DNA from: Halobacillus dabanensis
GTDB lineage: Bacteria > Bacillota > Bacilli > Bacillales > Halobacillaceae
NCBI RefSeq assembly: GCF_900114165.1
Contig: NZ_FOSB01000002.1
Coordinates: forward strand, 310,001 to 374,000
Length of the DNA: 64,000 nt
Direction of reading: 5' to 3'
A program made the position numbers and the translations under genes. This document shows positions 8,782-17,247 of this stretch, piece by piece. The notes under the pieces were generated by a model that saw nothing but the letters and a program-made list of their open reading frames with translations, had not been told where the DNA came from and did not search any database. Within the stretch, counting starts at the first letter, position 1. Every line of letters starts with the position of its first letter.

Positions 8782-10242
8782 TTAACCTTTCAGGAATACG
8801 GTTTTCATCGTTGTAAAGAATTCTTTCGCCGCTTCTCCTTGTTCGCGTGAATAAGAGCTGGAAGCCTTCATACCACCGAATGGAGCTTGCAGTTCGACGC
8901 CAGCTGTCTCTGAATTGATTCGTACGAGACCAGCTTCAATGTCATCAATAAAGGAGAGAATATGGTCGATATTTTTCGAGAAGATCGATGCGCTCAATCC
9001 GAAATCGACATCGTTCGCTAGTTCGATTGCTTCTTCAATGGTTTCCACCTTCATCAATGCCAGGACTGGACCGAAAATTTCCTCTTGTGCGATGGTCATA
9101 GAGGATGTGACTTTATCAAAGACCGTAGGCTCCATATAGTATCCACCGGATTCATTTGACACCGGTCGTCCACCATAGACTAATTCCGCCCCTTCTTCCT
9201 GGCCGATTTCAATATATTTTTGAACCGTTTCATACTGCCCTTTAGTCGCGCAAGGTCCCATCCAGGATTGCTCTTCGAGACCGTCACCTACATTAATTTC
9301 ACTGACTTTCTCTAGTAGTTTCTGTTTGAACTGATCATAGATCCCTTCCTGGACAATGACCCGACTGCTGCATGTACATTTTTGACCAGTAGATTTAAGA
9401 CCACCACTGATTGCTGCATCGACAGCCAGATCCAGGTCGCAATCATCAGCCACGATCAATGGGTTTTTTCCACCCATTTCCAGTTGGTATTTACCACCGC
9501 GTGCGGCAACTGTTTGACCAATATGATTACCCGTAGCATTGGACCCTGTGAAAGTAACGGCTGTCACATCCTTATGCTCTGCGAGGCCTTGGCCGATGAC
9601 GGAACCTTTCCCTGTCACAAAGTTGACGACGCCTTCTGGCATGCCTGCCTTGTCAAAACATTCAATGACTTTAGCTGCGGTTACAGCTGCTTCTGTTGCA
9701 GGCTTCAAAATCACTGCATTTCCATAGATTAAAGCGGGAGCCATCTTCCACAAAGGAATGGCAACAGGGAAGTTCCATGGTGTAATGACGCCTACGACGC
9801 CAAGTGGCACTCGCTTGCTGAACATGAGCGCAGAACTATCAGTAGACGGGATGACATCCCCTTCTTTTCTCATCCCTTCGCCCGCGTAATATCTCAAGAT
9901 AGCGACGCCACGAGCTGTTTCTCCTTTTGCTTCGGGCAGTGTTTTACCCATTTCCCGTGTCATCGTCTCAGCAATATCTTCTATGTTTCTTTCTAATATG
10001 TCTGCTACTTTGAATAATAGATTCCCTCTTTCGGCTCCGGAAAGTTTCTTCCACTTTTTCTGACCTTCTTTTGCAGCATCTACCGCTTTTTCCAAATCTT
10101 GTTTTGTAGACGCTTGCACATGACCTAAAACCTCAGAAGGATTTGCTGGACTTGTACTTTTCAATTGTTCACTGGATTCAGACACGCTCCACGTTCCATT
10201 AATATAGTTCAAATAATTTTGGGTTTCTGTTGTAACACTCAT
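8782..10242 (-). CDS. 2-oxoglutarate-semialdehyde dehydrogenase
   Basis: 486-residue NAD(P)-dependent aldehyde dehydrogenase. Visible motifs are [18 protein letters not shown], the cofactor loop FTGSNATG, the catalytic Glu in LEMGGKNP near 253 and the catalytic Cys in GQKCTCSSR near 287, plus [10 protein letters not shown]. It resembles the Bacillus YcbD/GucD group that oxidises 2-oxoglutarate semialdehyde (2,5-dioxopentanoate) to 2-oxoglutarate, the last step of Weimberg-type pentose and of glucarate oxidation. Its stop-to-start spacing from the upstream ketodeoxypentonate dehydratase gene is about 20 bases, with a good AGGAGGT site, so the two act together. Substrate assignment leans on this neighbour; a general aldehyde dehydrogenase is the alternative. 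Confidence 0.85.
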   Translation of the reverse strand: MSVTTETQNYLNYINGTWSVSESSEQLKSTSPANPSEVLGHVQASTKQDLEKAVDAAKEGQKKWKKLSGAERGNLLFKVADILERNIEDIAETMTREMGKTLPEAKGETARGVAILRYYAGEGMRKEGDVIPSTDSSALMFSKRVPLGVVGVITPWNFPVAIPLWKMAPALIYGNAVILKPATEAAVTAAKVIECFDKAGMPEGVVNFVTGKGSVIGQGLAEHKDVTAVTFTGSNATGNHIGQTVAARGGKYQLEMGGKNPLIVADDCDLDLAVDAAISGGLKSTGQKCTCSSRVIVQEGIYDQFKQKLLEKVSEINVGDGLEEQSWMGPCATKGQYETVQKYIEIGQEEGAELVYGGRPVSNESGGYYMEPTVFDKVTSSMTIAQEEIFGPVLALMKVETIEEAIELANDVDFGLSASIFSKNIDHILSFIDDIEAGLVRINSETAGVELQAPFGGMKASSSYSREQGEAAKEFFTTMKTVFLKG

Positions 10243-10263
10243 TACTATACCTCCTAAATAAAT

Positions 10264-11172
10264 TTAAGATAATGTCGCTTGTTTCGTTACTTCTAACTTT
10301 TCAACAGGATTACTCAACGTACCTATTTCAGGGATGGTGATCTCAATCAAATCTCCTTCTTGCAACGTGAATTCATTAGGTGGAATGATACACGTACCAG
10401 TAAAGAGGACGGTTCCATCGAAAATGACGTTGTCGCGCATTAAGTATTCCACCAGCTCATCATATCTGCGTTTCAATTGGGAAGTACTGGCACTGTCTTC
10501 AAAAACTTTTTTTCCATTTCTAGTAATCTTACAAGTAATCATCAGGTCATAAGCATCCTCTACGGTTTCCGCTAAACGGATGGCTGGTCCAAATGAACAG
10601 GAATGCTTCCAAATTTTCGCTTGTGGCAGATACAGCGGATTTTCTCCTTCGATATCGCGGCTGCTCATGTCATTACCTACCGTGTAACCGACTATATCCC
10701 CCTGCTTATTTAATACCAGTCCTAATTCAGGCTCTGGTATTTGCCAATTGGAATCATTGCGCAAATAAACAGGCTTTTCAGGGCCAATCGTCCGCTTACT
10801 TGTAGACTTCAGGAAAATCTCTGGGCGATCTGCATCATACACCTTGTCATAATACGAATCCTCCACTTCCTCTTTCCCATCATAGGCCTCATAATTTCTC
10901 GCATTTTTACTCTTTAAATATGTAACTCCTGATGCCCATACCTCATCTGCCTCCAAGGGAAGAAGTAAGCTCAAATCGGCCACATCGACTGGAAGCGCCT
11001 CCAATTGACCGATAGCTTCTTCCACGATAGCAAGACAAGAAACCTCCTGTTCTTCAGATTTCTGGATCACCTCCAGAAAGTCCTTGTATGGAAGTGGATA
11101 AACAACGGTTTCATTTTTTACTGCTGCCAGCTGCGGGGTACCATCATCTTTTCTGAATTTAATCACTTTCAT
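10264..11172 (-). CDS. 2-keto-3-deoxypentonate (xylonate/arabinonate) dehydratase, FAH family
   Basis: 302-residue fumarylacetoacetate-hydrolase-fold protein. The metal triad is visible as Glu147 and Glu149 in WQIPEPELG and Asp168 in VGNDMSSRDIEG. Length and motifs match 2-keto-3-deoxy-D-arabinonate dehydratase of Sulfolobus, which makes 2-oxoglutarate semialdehyde from the keto-deoxy sugar acid. The next gene would oxidise that product, and a YjhG-type xylonate dehydratase at 17248 would supply the substrate, so the set forms the lower Weimberg pathway. GGAGGCGAT precedes the ATG, and a 17-bp palindrome (11185-11201) lies 12 bases upstream, shared only with the xylonate dehydratase promoter. 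D-xylonate versus L-arabinonate origin cannot be settled from sequence. Confidence 0.85.
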   Translation of the reverse strand: MKVIKFRKDDGTPQLAAVKNETVVYPLPYKDFLEVIQKSEEQEVSCLAIVEEAIGQLEALPVDVADLSLLLPLEADEVWASGVTYLKSKNARNYEAYDGKEEVEDSYYDKVYDADRPEIFLKSTSKRTIGPEKPVYLRNDSNWQIPEPELGLVLNKQGDIVGYTVGNDMSSRDIEGENPLYLPQAKIWKHSCSFGPAIRLAETVEDAYDLMITCKITRNGKKVFEDSASTSQLKRRYDELVEYLMRDNVIFDGTVLFTGTCIIPPNEFTLQEGDLIEITIPEIGTLSNPVEKLEVTKQATLS

Positions 11173-11184
11173 AAGATCGCCTCC

Positions 11185-11201
11185 GTTTTATAATATAAAA
11201 C
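11185..11201. promoter_or_regulatory. Palindromic operator A of the oxidative pentose genes
   Basis: GTTTTATA-A-TATAAAAC is a perfect 17-bp palindrome between the IclR stop and the start of the FAH dehydratase gene. An equivalent site (central T) occurs at 17141-17157 before the xylonate dehydratase gene. The probable ligand is the adjacent IclR regulator, by inference. Confidence 0.65.
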
Positions 11202-11236
11202 ACCGTTTTGATATATGGGTTAAAATATAATCTACC

Positions 11237-12010
11237 TTATGCGTGGGATAAAGTAGATGTATAACCCAGCTTCCTGGAAATCGTCTCGCCCGTCTGCTTC
11301 AATTTAGAAATGACAGGATGAATTCGATCACCCGAGAAACGCGTGGATGGAGCAGATATGCTGACGGCAGCAGTTACACGACCGGAATGATCGTAAATGG
11401 GAATCGCAAGACATGTGACTCCAGGTTCATTTTCCTCTGCGTCTATGGCATACCCTTTGGTCAATACTCTTTGAAGTTCTTCTTGAAAGTCTTGAGCATT
11501 TGTAATAGTCTTTTCCGTTTGTTTCTTGTAATCATAATCTTTCAGTGTCTCATTTCTTTCTTCTTGCGATTGATAAGCAACTAATACTTTACCAACAGCA
11601 CTGGAGTGAATCGGTACTCGTCTGCCCACGCGGGAATAGCCTATGATTGCTGTAGGGCTATCGACTTTATCAATATAAACACCTGCCTGTCCATCTAATA
11701 TGACTAAATGGACAGCAAGGCTTGTTTCCATCGATAGTTCTACTAACGATTGCTTGGCTATGGATCGCACATCTATACTATTCATTAAGAAATTGGAACG
11801 CTCCACGAGTTTCATGCCTAAGCTGTACTTCCCAGAGTCCGGATCCTGTCTTACGTAGTCATGCTCTTTTAATGTTTTGAGCAGGGAGTGGACCGTGCTT
11901 TTGTTCAAACTAAGTTTCGAGCTGATTTCTGATACTTTAAGTTCAGGATTCAACTCATTGAACAAATCCAGTATCTTAAAAGCTCTGTCGACAGATTGTA
12001 TGATGGGCAT
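11237..12010 (-). CDS. IclR-family regulator of the oxidative pentose genes
   Basis: 257-residue IclR regulator: N-terminal winged HTH (about residues 5-65, with LKVSEISSKLSLNKSTVHSLLKTL) and the C-terminal effector domain (with GRRVPIHSSAVGKVLVAY and ENEPGVTCLAIPIYD). Family members bind small organic acids. It sits directly upstream of, and in the same direction as, the FAH dehydratase and semialdehyde dehydrogenase genes, so the effector is probably a sugar acid or keto-deoxy intermediate. Its own promoter is clear: TTGACT (12084-12089), 17 bases, TATATT (12061-12066). A TGAAGTG/CACTTCA inverted repeat at 12027-12052 could be an autoregulatory site. AAGGAG precedes the ATG. Confidence 0.88.
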   Translation of the reverse strand: MPIIQSVDRAFKILDLFNELNPELKVSEISSKLSLNKSTVHSLLKTLKEHDYVRQDPDSGKYSLGMKLVERSNFLMNSIDVRSIAKQSLVELSMETSLAVHLVILDGQAGVYIDKVDSPTAIIGYSRVGRRVPIHSSAVGKVLVAYQSQEERNETLKDYDYKKQTEKTITNAQDFQEELQRVLTKGYAIDAEENEPGVTCLAIPIYDHSGRVTAAVSISAPSTRFSGDRIHPVISKLKQTGETISRKLGYTSTLSHA

Positions 12011-12123
12011 CTTCGTTCTCCTTCAATGAAGTGAAAATGTGTAACCACTTCAATACATACAATATATAACTTGCAAATTGTAGAGTCAAGTCCCACAATT
12101 CTGACAAATGGGATTTTACTTAT

Positions 12124-13740
12124 TTACATTTCTTCCGCTCCCCCCATTTTTACGACCTTTGATTTGTCATATATTTTATCCTCATAGACAAAATAATCAA
12201 AGTCTGCAGGCTTCTTTTCTCCACTAAGGTCTTGTGCACACAGCCCGACAAAAGTACCAGTAAATCGGATCAACTCAGCATCATCATCTGATAAGTGACT
12301 AGCGTCTATATTCTGGATGACGGGTTCCCAATTCTCCCCATTCAAAGAATAGAAAAAGCTGAGCCATTCTTCCTCCAACCGTGCTTTCAGGCCATAGAAG
12401 GGTTGGTCCGGCAGAGATATTTCCCTTGATAGACATTCATCATATTCTCCATGTTTCGACTGGATGACGCCTAACACTTTTCCATCTTCTTCGTTATGAG
12501 TAATTCTTAAATAAACATAATCTCTTGTATCGTAGTAAAAGATCAGACCGGCCATTTGTTGAAAATGCTCGGGCTGGAAATCCATCCTTGTTTCCACTTC
12601 AATATCTAAGCTCTCCACCCTTCTTGCGACCATGCTCTGTCTGTGAAGGGAGCTCATCGATTCTTGCCCCTTTAAGCGGAGATGATTTGGACGTTCCTTC
12701 AGGGAGACCCAATCTTCAGAGAAAGGGATACGTAACGAATTCCAGTTACCATCAAGCTTTGGTCCGGAAAAATCATCATAGATCGGGTTTGCTTTCTCCA
12801 CAGGCACAGGGTGTAAATCTGGACCAGTAACGGACAACTGTGGTCGTGGTCCGCCTTCCACCCTCAACCAATCATCTTCGGTCCAGTAACATTTCTGCAG
12901 TGCTGTTTCCCGGCCAAGCATACATTTCTGATTTTTCACCGGCCGTGCACAAAGGTGGGACAAATACCACTCCCCAGTTTGTGTTTCTACTAAACTCGCA
13001 TGACCAGCTTTCTGCAATACATCGTCTTGACTCGAAGTAAGAATAGGGTTCTCTGGATCTACTTCATAAGGGCCGGCCAGATTCTTTGATCGTGCAACCG
13101 TTACCGCATGGTTATACCCTGTTCCCCCTTCTGCTGTGATCAAATAATACCATCCGTTTCTTTTATAGATGTGAGGCGCCTCTGTCAGCCCCAGCTCTGT
13201 CCCCTTAAAAATATTTTTCACGGGACCGACCAGCTTTTTTTCCTCCACGGAGTATTCCTGTAAAGCAATTCCCGCAAAAGAATTCGTGCCTTTCCGGTGG
13301 TCCCAAATCATATTCAAGAGCCACTTCGACCCATCATCTTCATGATAAAGGGAAGGATCGAACCCACTACTGTTTAAATAAACGGGCTCTGACCATGGCC
13401 CATTTATATCTTCTGCTGTCACAAGATAATTATGGGTGTCTTTGAAAGCTCCCGCTCTGCTTTTCACATCCGTATAGATTAAATAAAACACCCCATCCGC
13501 ATAGCTTAAGCACGGTGCCCATACCCCGCCAGAATCTATGTTCCCGACCATGTTCAGCTGAGAAGTTCGCGTCAATGGATACGTATGAAGCTTCCAATTA
13601 ACCATATCCTTCGAATGGTAGATTTGCACTCCAGGAAACCATTCAAACGTAGAGACTGCGATATAGTAATCTTCCCCTACTCTTAATATAGATGGGTCCG
13701 GGTGATAGCCCGGCAAGACTGGGTTCGAAATAGTACCCAT
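12124..13740 (-). CDS. Beta-xylosidase, GH43 (copy 2)
   Basis: 538-residue intracellular GH43 enzyme, homologous along its length to the copy at 3992. The catalytic triad is visible: Asp15 in YHPDPS, the Asp in GFDPSLYHEDDG and the Glu in LTEAPHIYK. Copy 1 has a longer insertion before the CPLGRETA segment, whereas this copy reads CMLGRETA. It is the last gene of the ABC importer operon, 36 bases after the second permease, so it probably hydrolyses the oligosaccharides that importer brings in. AAAGGAG is well placed before the ATG. The two copies may differ in chain-length or arabinose preference, which the sequence does not show. Confidence 0.92.
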   Translation of the reverse strand: MGTISNPVLPGYHPDPSILRVGEDYYIAVSTFEWFPGVQIYHSKDMVNWKLHTYPLTRTSQLNMVGNIDSGGVWAPCLSYADGVFYLIYTDVKSRAGAFKDTHNYLVTAEDINGPWSEPVYLNSSGFDPSLYHEDDGSKWLLNMIWDHRKGTNSFAGIALQEYSVEEKKLVGPVKNIFKGTELGLTEAPHIYKRNGWYYLITAEGGTGYNHAVTVARSKNLAGPYEVDPENPILTSSQDDVLQKAGHASLVETQTGEWYLSHLCARPVKNQKCMLGRETALQKCYWTEDDWLRVEGGPRPQLSVTGPDLHPVPVEKANPIYDDFSGPKLDGNWNSLRIPFSEDWVSLKERPNHLRLKGQESMSSLHRQSMVARRVESLDIEVETRMDFQPEHFQQMAGLIFYYDTRDYVYLRITHNEEDGKVLGVIQSKHGEYDECLSREISLPDQPFYGLKARLEEEWLSFFYSLNGENWEPVIQNIDASHLSDDDAELIRFTGTFVGLCAQDLSGEKKPADFDYFVYEDKIYDKSKVVKMGGAEEM

Positions 13741-13776
13741 AAGATCTCTCCTTTAATAATGAATGTTTGACTTCCT

Positions 13777-14598
13777 TTACCCTTTCACAGAACCAGCAGC
13801 AATCCCTTTGACAATCTTCTCCTGAGCAACAAGATAAATGAGCAACAAAGGTAGACTACCAAGTGTCAATGCCGCCATAATGCCAGGCACATTCACCGAA
13901 AATTGGCCATAGAATTCACGTAGCCCTAATGGTAGTGTTGCATTCTCTTCTGAGTTAGTCAGAACAAGAGCGAAGATGAACTCATTCCAAATTTGAATAA
14001 AGTTATAGATTGCTACTGTAGCAACAGCCGGAGTCAGTAACGGAAAAAGAATTTTCCAGAACAACCGGAAGGGCCCACACCCATCCATTTTGGCCGACTC
14101 TTCCAACTCCTTCGGTAAGTCCTTCAGGAATTGAGTGAAGATGATAATAGACACAGGTAAAGCAAATGCAATATAAGGTCCTGGCAAAGCCCATATCGTA
14201 TCATAGAGCCCCATGTTCTTCGTTAATAGAAAAATCGGAATCAATGTCGTGTGGATCGGAATCATCATTCCGACTAAAAACAGGATGAACAAAGGTCTGT
14301 TCAGCTTAAAGCGCATGCGTGCCAAAGGATAACTAGCCATAGCAGCGAGAACAATTACGGCTACAACAGAAATCACCGAAACGACGACACTATTGAAAAA
14401 GAATCTAAAAAACTCGGATTCCAGGAGCAGCCGATAATTTTCAAAAGAAAGACTTTCCGGCAAAGACCATGGCGAGCTCATAAACTCGATTTGGGTTTTA
14501 AAAGAAGTACTCACCATGACGAAGAAAGGAATACCAGTGAACAACAATAAAAGGATCGCTAAAACATAAAGTGGTATTTGTCGTATTCTTTTCAGCAT
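13777..14598 (-). CDS. ABC sugar importer permease, MalG type
   Basis: 273-residue membrane permease with six predicted helices and the cytoplasmic EAA loop ESAKMDGCGPFRLFWKIL, where the ATPase docks. It belongs to the carbohydrate uptake transporter-1 family. The ATG directly follows the TAG stop of the partner permease, with AAAGGAG in that gene's end, so synthesis of the two subunits is coupled. The C-terminal VKGIAAGSVKG is typical. No ATPase gene is present in the operon, so a shared MsmX-type ATPase encoded elsewhere is expected, as for most Bacillus oligosaccharide importers. Confidence 0.9.
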   Translation of the reverse strand: MLKRIRQIPLYVLAILLLLFTGIPFFVMVSTSFKTQIEFMSSPWSLPESLSFENYRLLLESEFFRFFFNSVVVSVISVVAVIVLAAMASYPLARMRFKLNRPLFILFLVGMMIPIHTTLIPIFLLTKNMGLYDTIWALPGPYIAFALPVSIIIFTQFLKDLPKELEESAKMDGCGPFRLFWKILFPLLTPAVATVAIYNFIQIWNEFIFALVLTNSEENATLPLGLREFYGQFSVNVPGIMAALTLGSLPLLLIYLVAQEKIVKGIAAGSVKG

Positions 14599-15585
14599 CT
14601 AGTTAACTCCTTTCCGTCTTTGATCAAATATTATGATGATAATCGTTACAAACAGAGCGATGATGAACATACTAAAGGAAATACTGCTTCCATACCCCAT
14701 ATTGAAGTTGGTGAACGTCTGCTCATACATATAAGTGGCCATCAGCTCTGTAGAGTTGTTCGGTCCCCCATCTGTCATCACATAAATCAGGTCAAAATAC
14801 TTCAATGCTCCGATAATAGAAAGAATCGAAGAGGTAATGATAGTAGGGATCAATAAAGGCAGGGTGATATTCAAGAACTTCTTCCTTGAGTTTGCTCCAT
14901 CAATTTCCGCAGCTTCATACAATTCTTCTGGAATCCCTACGATTGCTGCCCTGAATAGAATCATATAAAAAGGGGCAAATTGCCAGCATACCGTGGCAAT
15001 TACCGCCCAAATGGCAGTATCTTCATTTCCAAGCCACCCTCTCTGCCATGATTCCAGTCCTAATTGACCAAGAATTTGGTTGACGATTCCAAAGTTACCG
15101 TCATAGATATAGATGAACAAAATCCCGATCGCTACCGTGGACATTAAGAAAGGCATGAAGTAAATCGAACGGAAGAACCTCATTCCTTTGATTGGACTGA
15201 ATAAAAGCAAGGCCATAATCAAACCTAGCGGGAGCTGAGTCAATAAGGAAGCTGCCACTAGTAGAAAATTGTTCTGTAGGGAGGTCCAAAATACGCTGTC
15301 CCCAAGAAGGGTGATATAATTTTGGATTCCTGTGAAAACCATGCTGTTATCAATTCCGGACCACTCGAACAAGCTGTAATAGAAAGTCATCGCTATCGAA
15401 TAAACAACATACAATCCATAGATGAGTAGAGCGGGACCTAAAAACCCGATAATCACCCAAAAATCCTGTTTCTTTCGTTTCTTTTTCGTTTGATCCGCCC
15501 TTACAGGGGTAGGAGGGGTATAGACTTTATCACTTTCCTGATCTTCCTTCTCTTCTAAGTTCCATTTCTTTGCATTGTTCTCCAA
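14599..15585 (-). CDS. ABC sugar importer permease, MalF type
   Basis: 328-residue inner-membrane permease with a charged, Lys-rich cytoplasmic N-terminus (KKKRKKQ near residue 40) and six predicted helices. The EAA loop reads EAAEIDGANSRKKFLNITLPLL. A longer reading starts at a TTG at 15603 but has no ribosome site; GAGGTGA is correctly spaced for the TTG at 15585, so that start is preferred. It pairs with the MalG-type permease immediately downstream and with the binding protein upstream. A hairpin at 15612-15648 separates it from the binding-protein gene, probably lowering its expression relative to that gene. Confidence 0.88.
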   Translation of the reverse strand: MENNAKKWNLEEKEDQESDKVYTPPTPVRADQTKKKRKKQDFWVIIGFLGPALLIYGLYVVYSIAMTFYYSLFEWSGIDNSMVFTGIQNYITLLGDSVFWTSLQNNFLLVAASLLTQLPLGLIMALLLFSPIKGMRFFRSIYFMPFLMSTVAIGILFIYIYDGNFGIVNQILGQLGLESWQRGWLGNEDTAIWAVIATVCWQFAPFYMILFRAAIVGIPEELYEAAEIDGANSRKKFLNITLPLLIPTIITSSILSIIGALKYFDLIYVMTDGGPNNSTELMATYMYEQTFTNFNMGYGSSISFSMFIIALFVTIIIIIFDQRRKGVN

Positions 15586-15611
15586 GTCTCTCACCTCACT
15601 CAAGATGGATA

Positions 15612-15648
15612 AAAACTACATCAAGAAGTAGTTTCTTGATGTAGTTTT
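15612..15648 (-). terminator. Intercistronic hairpin between binding protein and permease genes
   Basis: A perfect 16-bp stem AAAACTACATCAAGAA/TTCTTGATGTAGTTTT with a 5-base loop, ending in TTTTT on the minus strand. It is probably a partial terminator or a 3'-stabilising hairpin that gives excess binding protein. Confidence 0.75.
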
Positions 15649-15655
15649 CCTTTGG

Positions 15656-16936
15656 TTATTCCAGAACTTCCTTCGCTTTCTCTTCGACTTCTTTTGCGGC
15701 TTCCTCAGGAGTCATGGATAAACCGAACAAGGCCTGAGTCGTATCCAGGTGTACTTCTGCTAATTCCGGAGGCAGGGTTTGGTCATAGAACGTCTGCATA
15801 TATTCCGCTTCTTCCAGTACACTGCTAATTTCTGCGACGTATTCATCATCATATTCGACATCCTTGACAGCGGAAATCGCTCCATCAGTATTCGCCAACT
15901 GCTGAGCTGTTTCTTTACTTGTCAATTCTTTGACCAACTCTGCTGCAAGCTCCTGATTTTCACTTTTCTCTGCTACGGAGAAAACAGGACTGACACCACC
16001 GACGATATCTTTGCTGGACCCTTGTCCACCTTCAATAGATGGGAATAAGAAGAAACCTAGCTTTTCTTCAAACTCTGGCATATCATTTCTCGTCGTTCCC
16101 AGCATCCAGTTCCCCTGGATGATCATGCCTGCTTGTTCCGCATAAAGCAGTTGTCTGGATTGACCTGTATCAAAGTTCATGCCGTTGAAGCCATCCGGGA
16201 AAGCCTCCATTTCTGCAAGCTCCTGGATCTTTTCCCCAGCCTTCACATAAGCTTCATCATCAAATCCTCTGCCCTCACGGTTATAAGCTTCATTGAAAAG
16301 CTCAGGTCCACCAAATCTTTCAGCGAAATACATGTAATAGAAAGAACCAGGCCATTTTGATTGGTTGGCCAAGGAGAATGGAACAATATCATTGGATTTC
16401 AATGTCTCTACAATTTCTAATAATTCATCATAGGTCTCAGGTTCTTCTAATCCTAACTCTTCAAACATCTCTTTGTTATACCAAACAGGTACGATGTCCA
16501 TAGCTAGTGGAGCTCCGTAGTTCTTCCCATCGAATTCAGCCGGTGACAATGCCGCTGGAAGATATTGCTCTGCATTGATATTTTCAGAAATATCCTTTAC
16601 CTGGCCTGCTTCTACAAATTTCTCCAGCCAGCCACCGCCCCAGGAGTGGAAAACATCAGGAGGTGTTCCTCCGCCCATCGCAACAGAAAGCTTCGTTTTA
16701 TAAGGATCGTTTTCTTGTCTGACTACTTCTACATTCACACCTTCATTATTACTCTCAAAGCGTTCCACCGCATCTTCGATAGCTACTTCGGAGTTTCCTG
16801 TTTCAATATGCCATAGTGTCAATGTTTTAGAACCATCCCCCTCTGAATTACCATTGGAGGTGCTCTCACTGTTCGCACAGCCGGATACGATAAATAATAC
16901 AACCAGAGACATGATCCATACTTTGGATTTCCACAT
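15656..16936 (-). CDS. Solute-binding lipoprotein of the sugar ABC importer
   Basis: 426-residue extracellular carbohydrate-binding protein (family 1). A signal peptide ends in the lipobox FIVSGC, so the mature protein is lipid-anchored at Cys20 on the outer face of the membrane. The mature sequence begins with a low-complexity Ser/Asn/Gly linker, then TLTLWHIETGNSEVAIEDAVERF and PPDVFHSWGGGW, both typical. First gene of a four-gene operon ending in a GH43 xylosidase, so xylo-oligosaccharides are the likely ligand. GGGGAGG precedes the ATG. A perfect cre box and XylR operator 3 lie upstream. Confidence 0.92.
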   Translation of the reverse strand: MWKSKVWIMSLVVLFIVSGCANSESTSNGNSEGDGSKTLTLWHIETGNSEVAIEDAVERFESNNEGVNVEVVRQENDPYKTKLSVAMGGGTPPDVFHSWGGGWLEKFVEAGQVKDISENINAEQYLPAALSPAEFDGKNYGAPLAMDIVPVWYNKEMFEELGLEEPETYDELLEIVETLKSNDIVPFSLANQSKWPGSFYYMYFAERFGGPELFNEAYNREGRGFDDEAYVKAGEKIQELAEMEAFPDGFNGMNFDTGQSRQLLYAEQAGMIIQGNWMLGTTRNDMPEFEEKLGFFLFPSIEGGQGSSKDIVGGVSPVFSVAEKSENQELAAELVKELTSKETAQQLANTDGAISAVKDVEYDDEYVAEISSVLEEAEYMQTFYDQTLPPELAEVHLDTTQALFGLSMTPEEAAKEVEEKAKEVLE

Positions 16937-16953
16937 AATATTTCCTCCCCATT

Positions 16954-16967
16954 TGTTAGCGTTTTCA
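16954..16967 (-). promoter_or_regulatory. CcpA cre box, sugar ABC operon
   Basis: The minus strand reads TGAAAACGCTAACA, matching all 14 positions of the cre consensus, in the 5' leader of the binding-protein gene. Confidence 0.85.
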
Positions 16968-17020
16968 TTTTTCTGAAATATGGTTTGCTTTTACCTTCCC
17001 ATCATCCCTTCCGAAAAAGG

Positions 17021-17030
17021 TCACCTCCTA
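17021..17030 (-). promoter_or_regulatory. Orphan ribosome-binding (STAB-SD-like) sequence in ABC operon leader
   Basis: The minus strand reads TAGGAGGTGA about 85 bases before the binding-protein ATG, which has its own GGGGAGG site. Only a 4-codon frame follows. Comparable orphan sites occur in the xylA and symporter leaders. Confidence 0.4.
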
Positions 17031-17048
17031 AAAATAATAAACCAAAAC

Positions 17049-17073
17049 TAAGTTTGTCCATTGCACGAACTAA
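17049..17073. promoter_or_regulatory. XylR operator 3 (ABC operon)
   Basis: TAAGTTTGT, 7 bases, ACGAACTAA: the same 9-7-9 layout as the other two sites, 7 of 9 pairs matching. On the minus strand TGGACA (17056-17061) within it is a good -35 for the ABC operon, with a weaker -10 about 17-18 bases on. Confidence 0.75.
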
Positions 17074-17140
17074 TTAACGTCATAATACCTTATAATTTGT
17101 TAGATATCAAGAATATTTTGAAATCTAATTGCAATCTATC

Positions 17141-17157
17141 GTTTTATATTATAAAAC
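17141..17157. promoter_or_regulatory. Palindromic operator B of the oxidative pentose genes
   Basis: GTTTTATA-T-TATAAAAC, a perfect 17-bp palindrome 15 bases upstream of the dehydratase -35, identical to operator A at 11185 except for the central base. Its place upstream of the promoter would suit an activator as well as a repressor. Confidence 0.65.
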
Positions 17158-17171
17158 CTCGTACTACATAG

Positions 17172-17223
17172 TTGACATTTCTGTTGAGAAAATTCATAAT
17201 CATTTAATAAATAAGCGTTTACA
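17172..17223 (+). promoter_or_regulatory. Xylonate dehydratase promoter with cre-like box
   Basis: -35 TTGACA (17172-17177), 17 bases, -10 CATAAT (17195-17200). Just downstream, AATAAGCGTTTACA (17210-17223) matches 12 of 14 cre positions, close to the predicted start site. Confidence 0.75.
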
Positions 17224-17247
17224 TAACGAAAAAGGAGTGCTTTTCTT

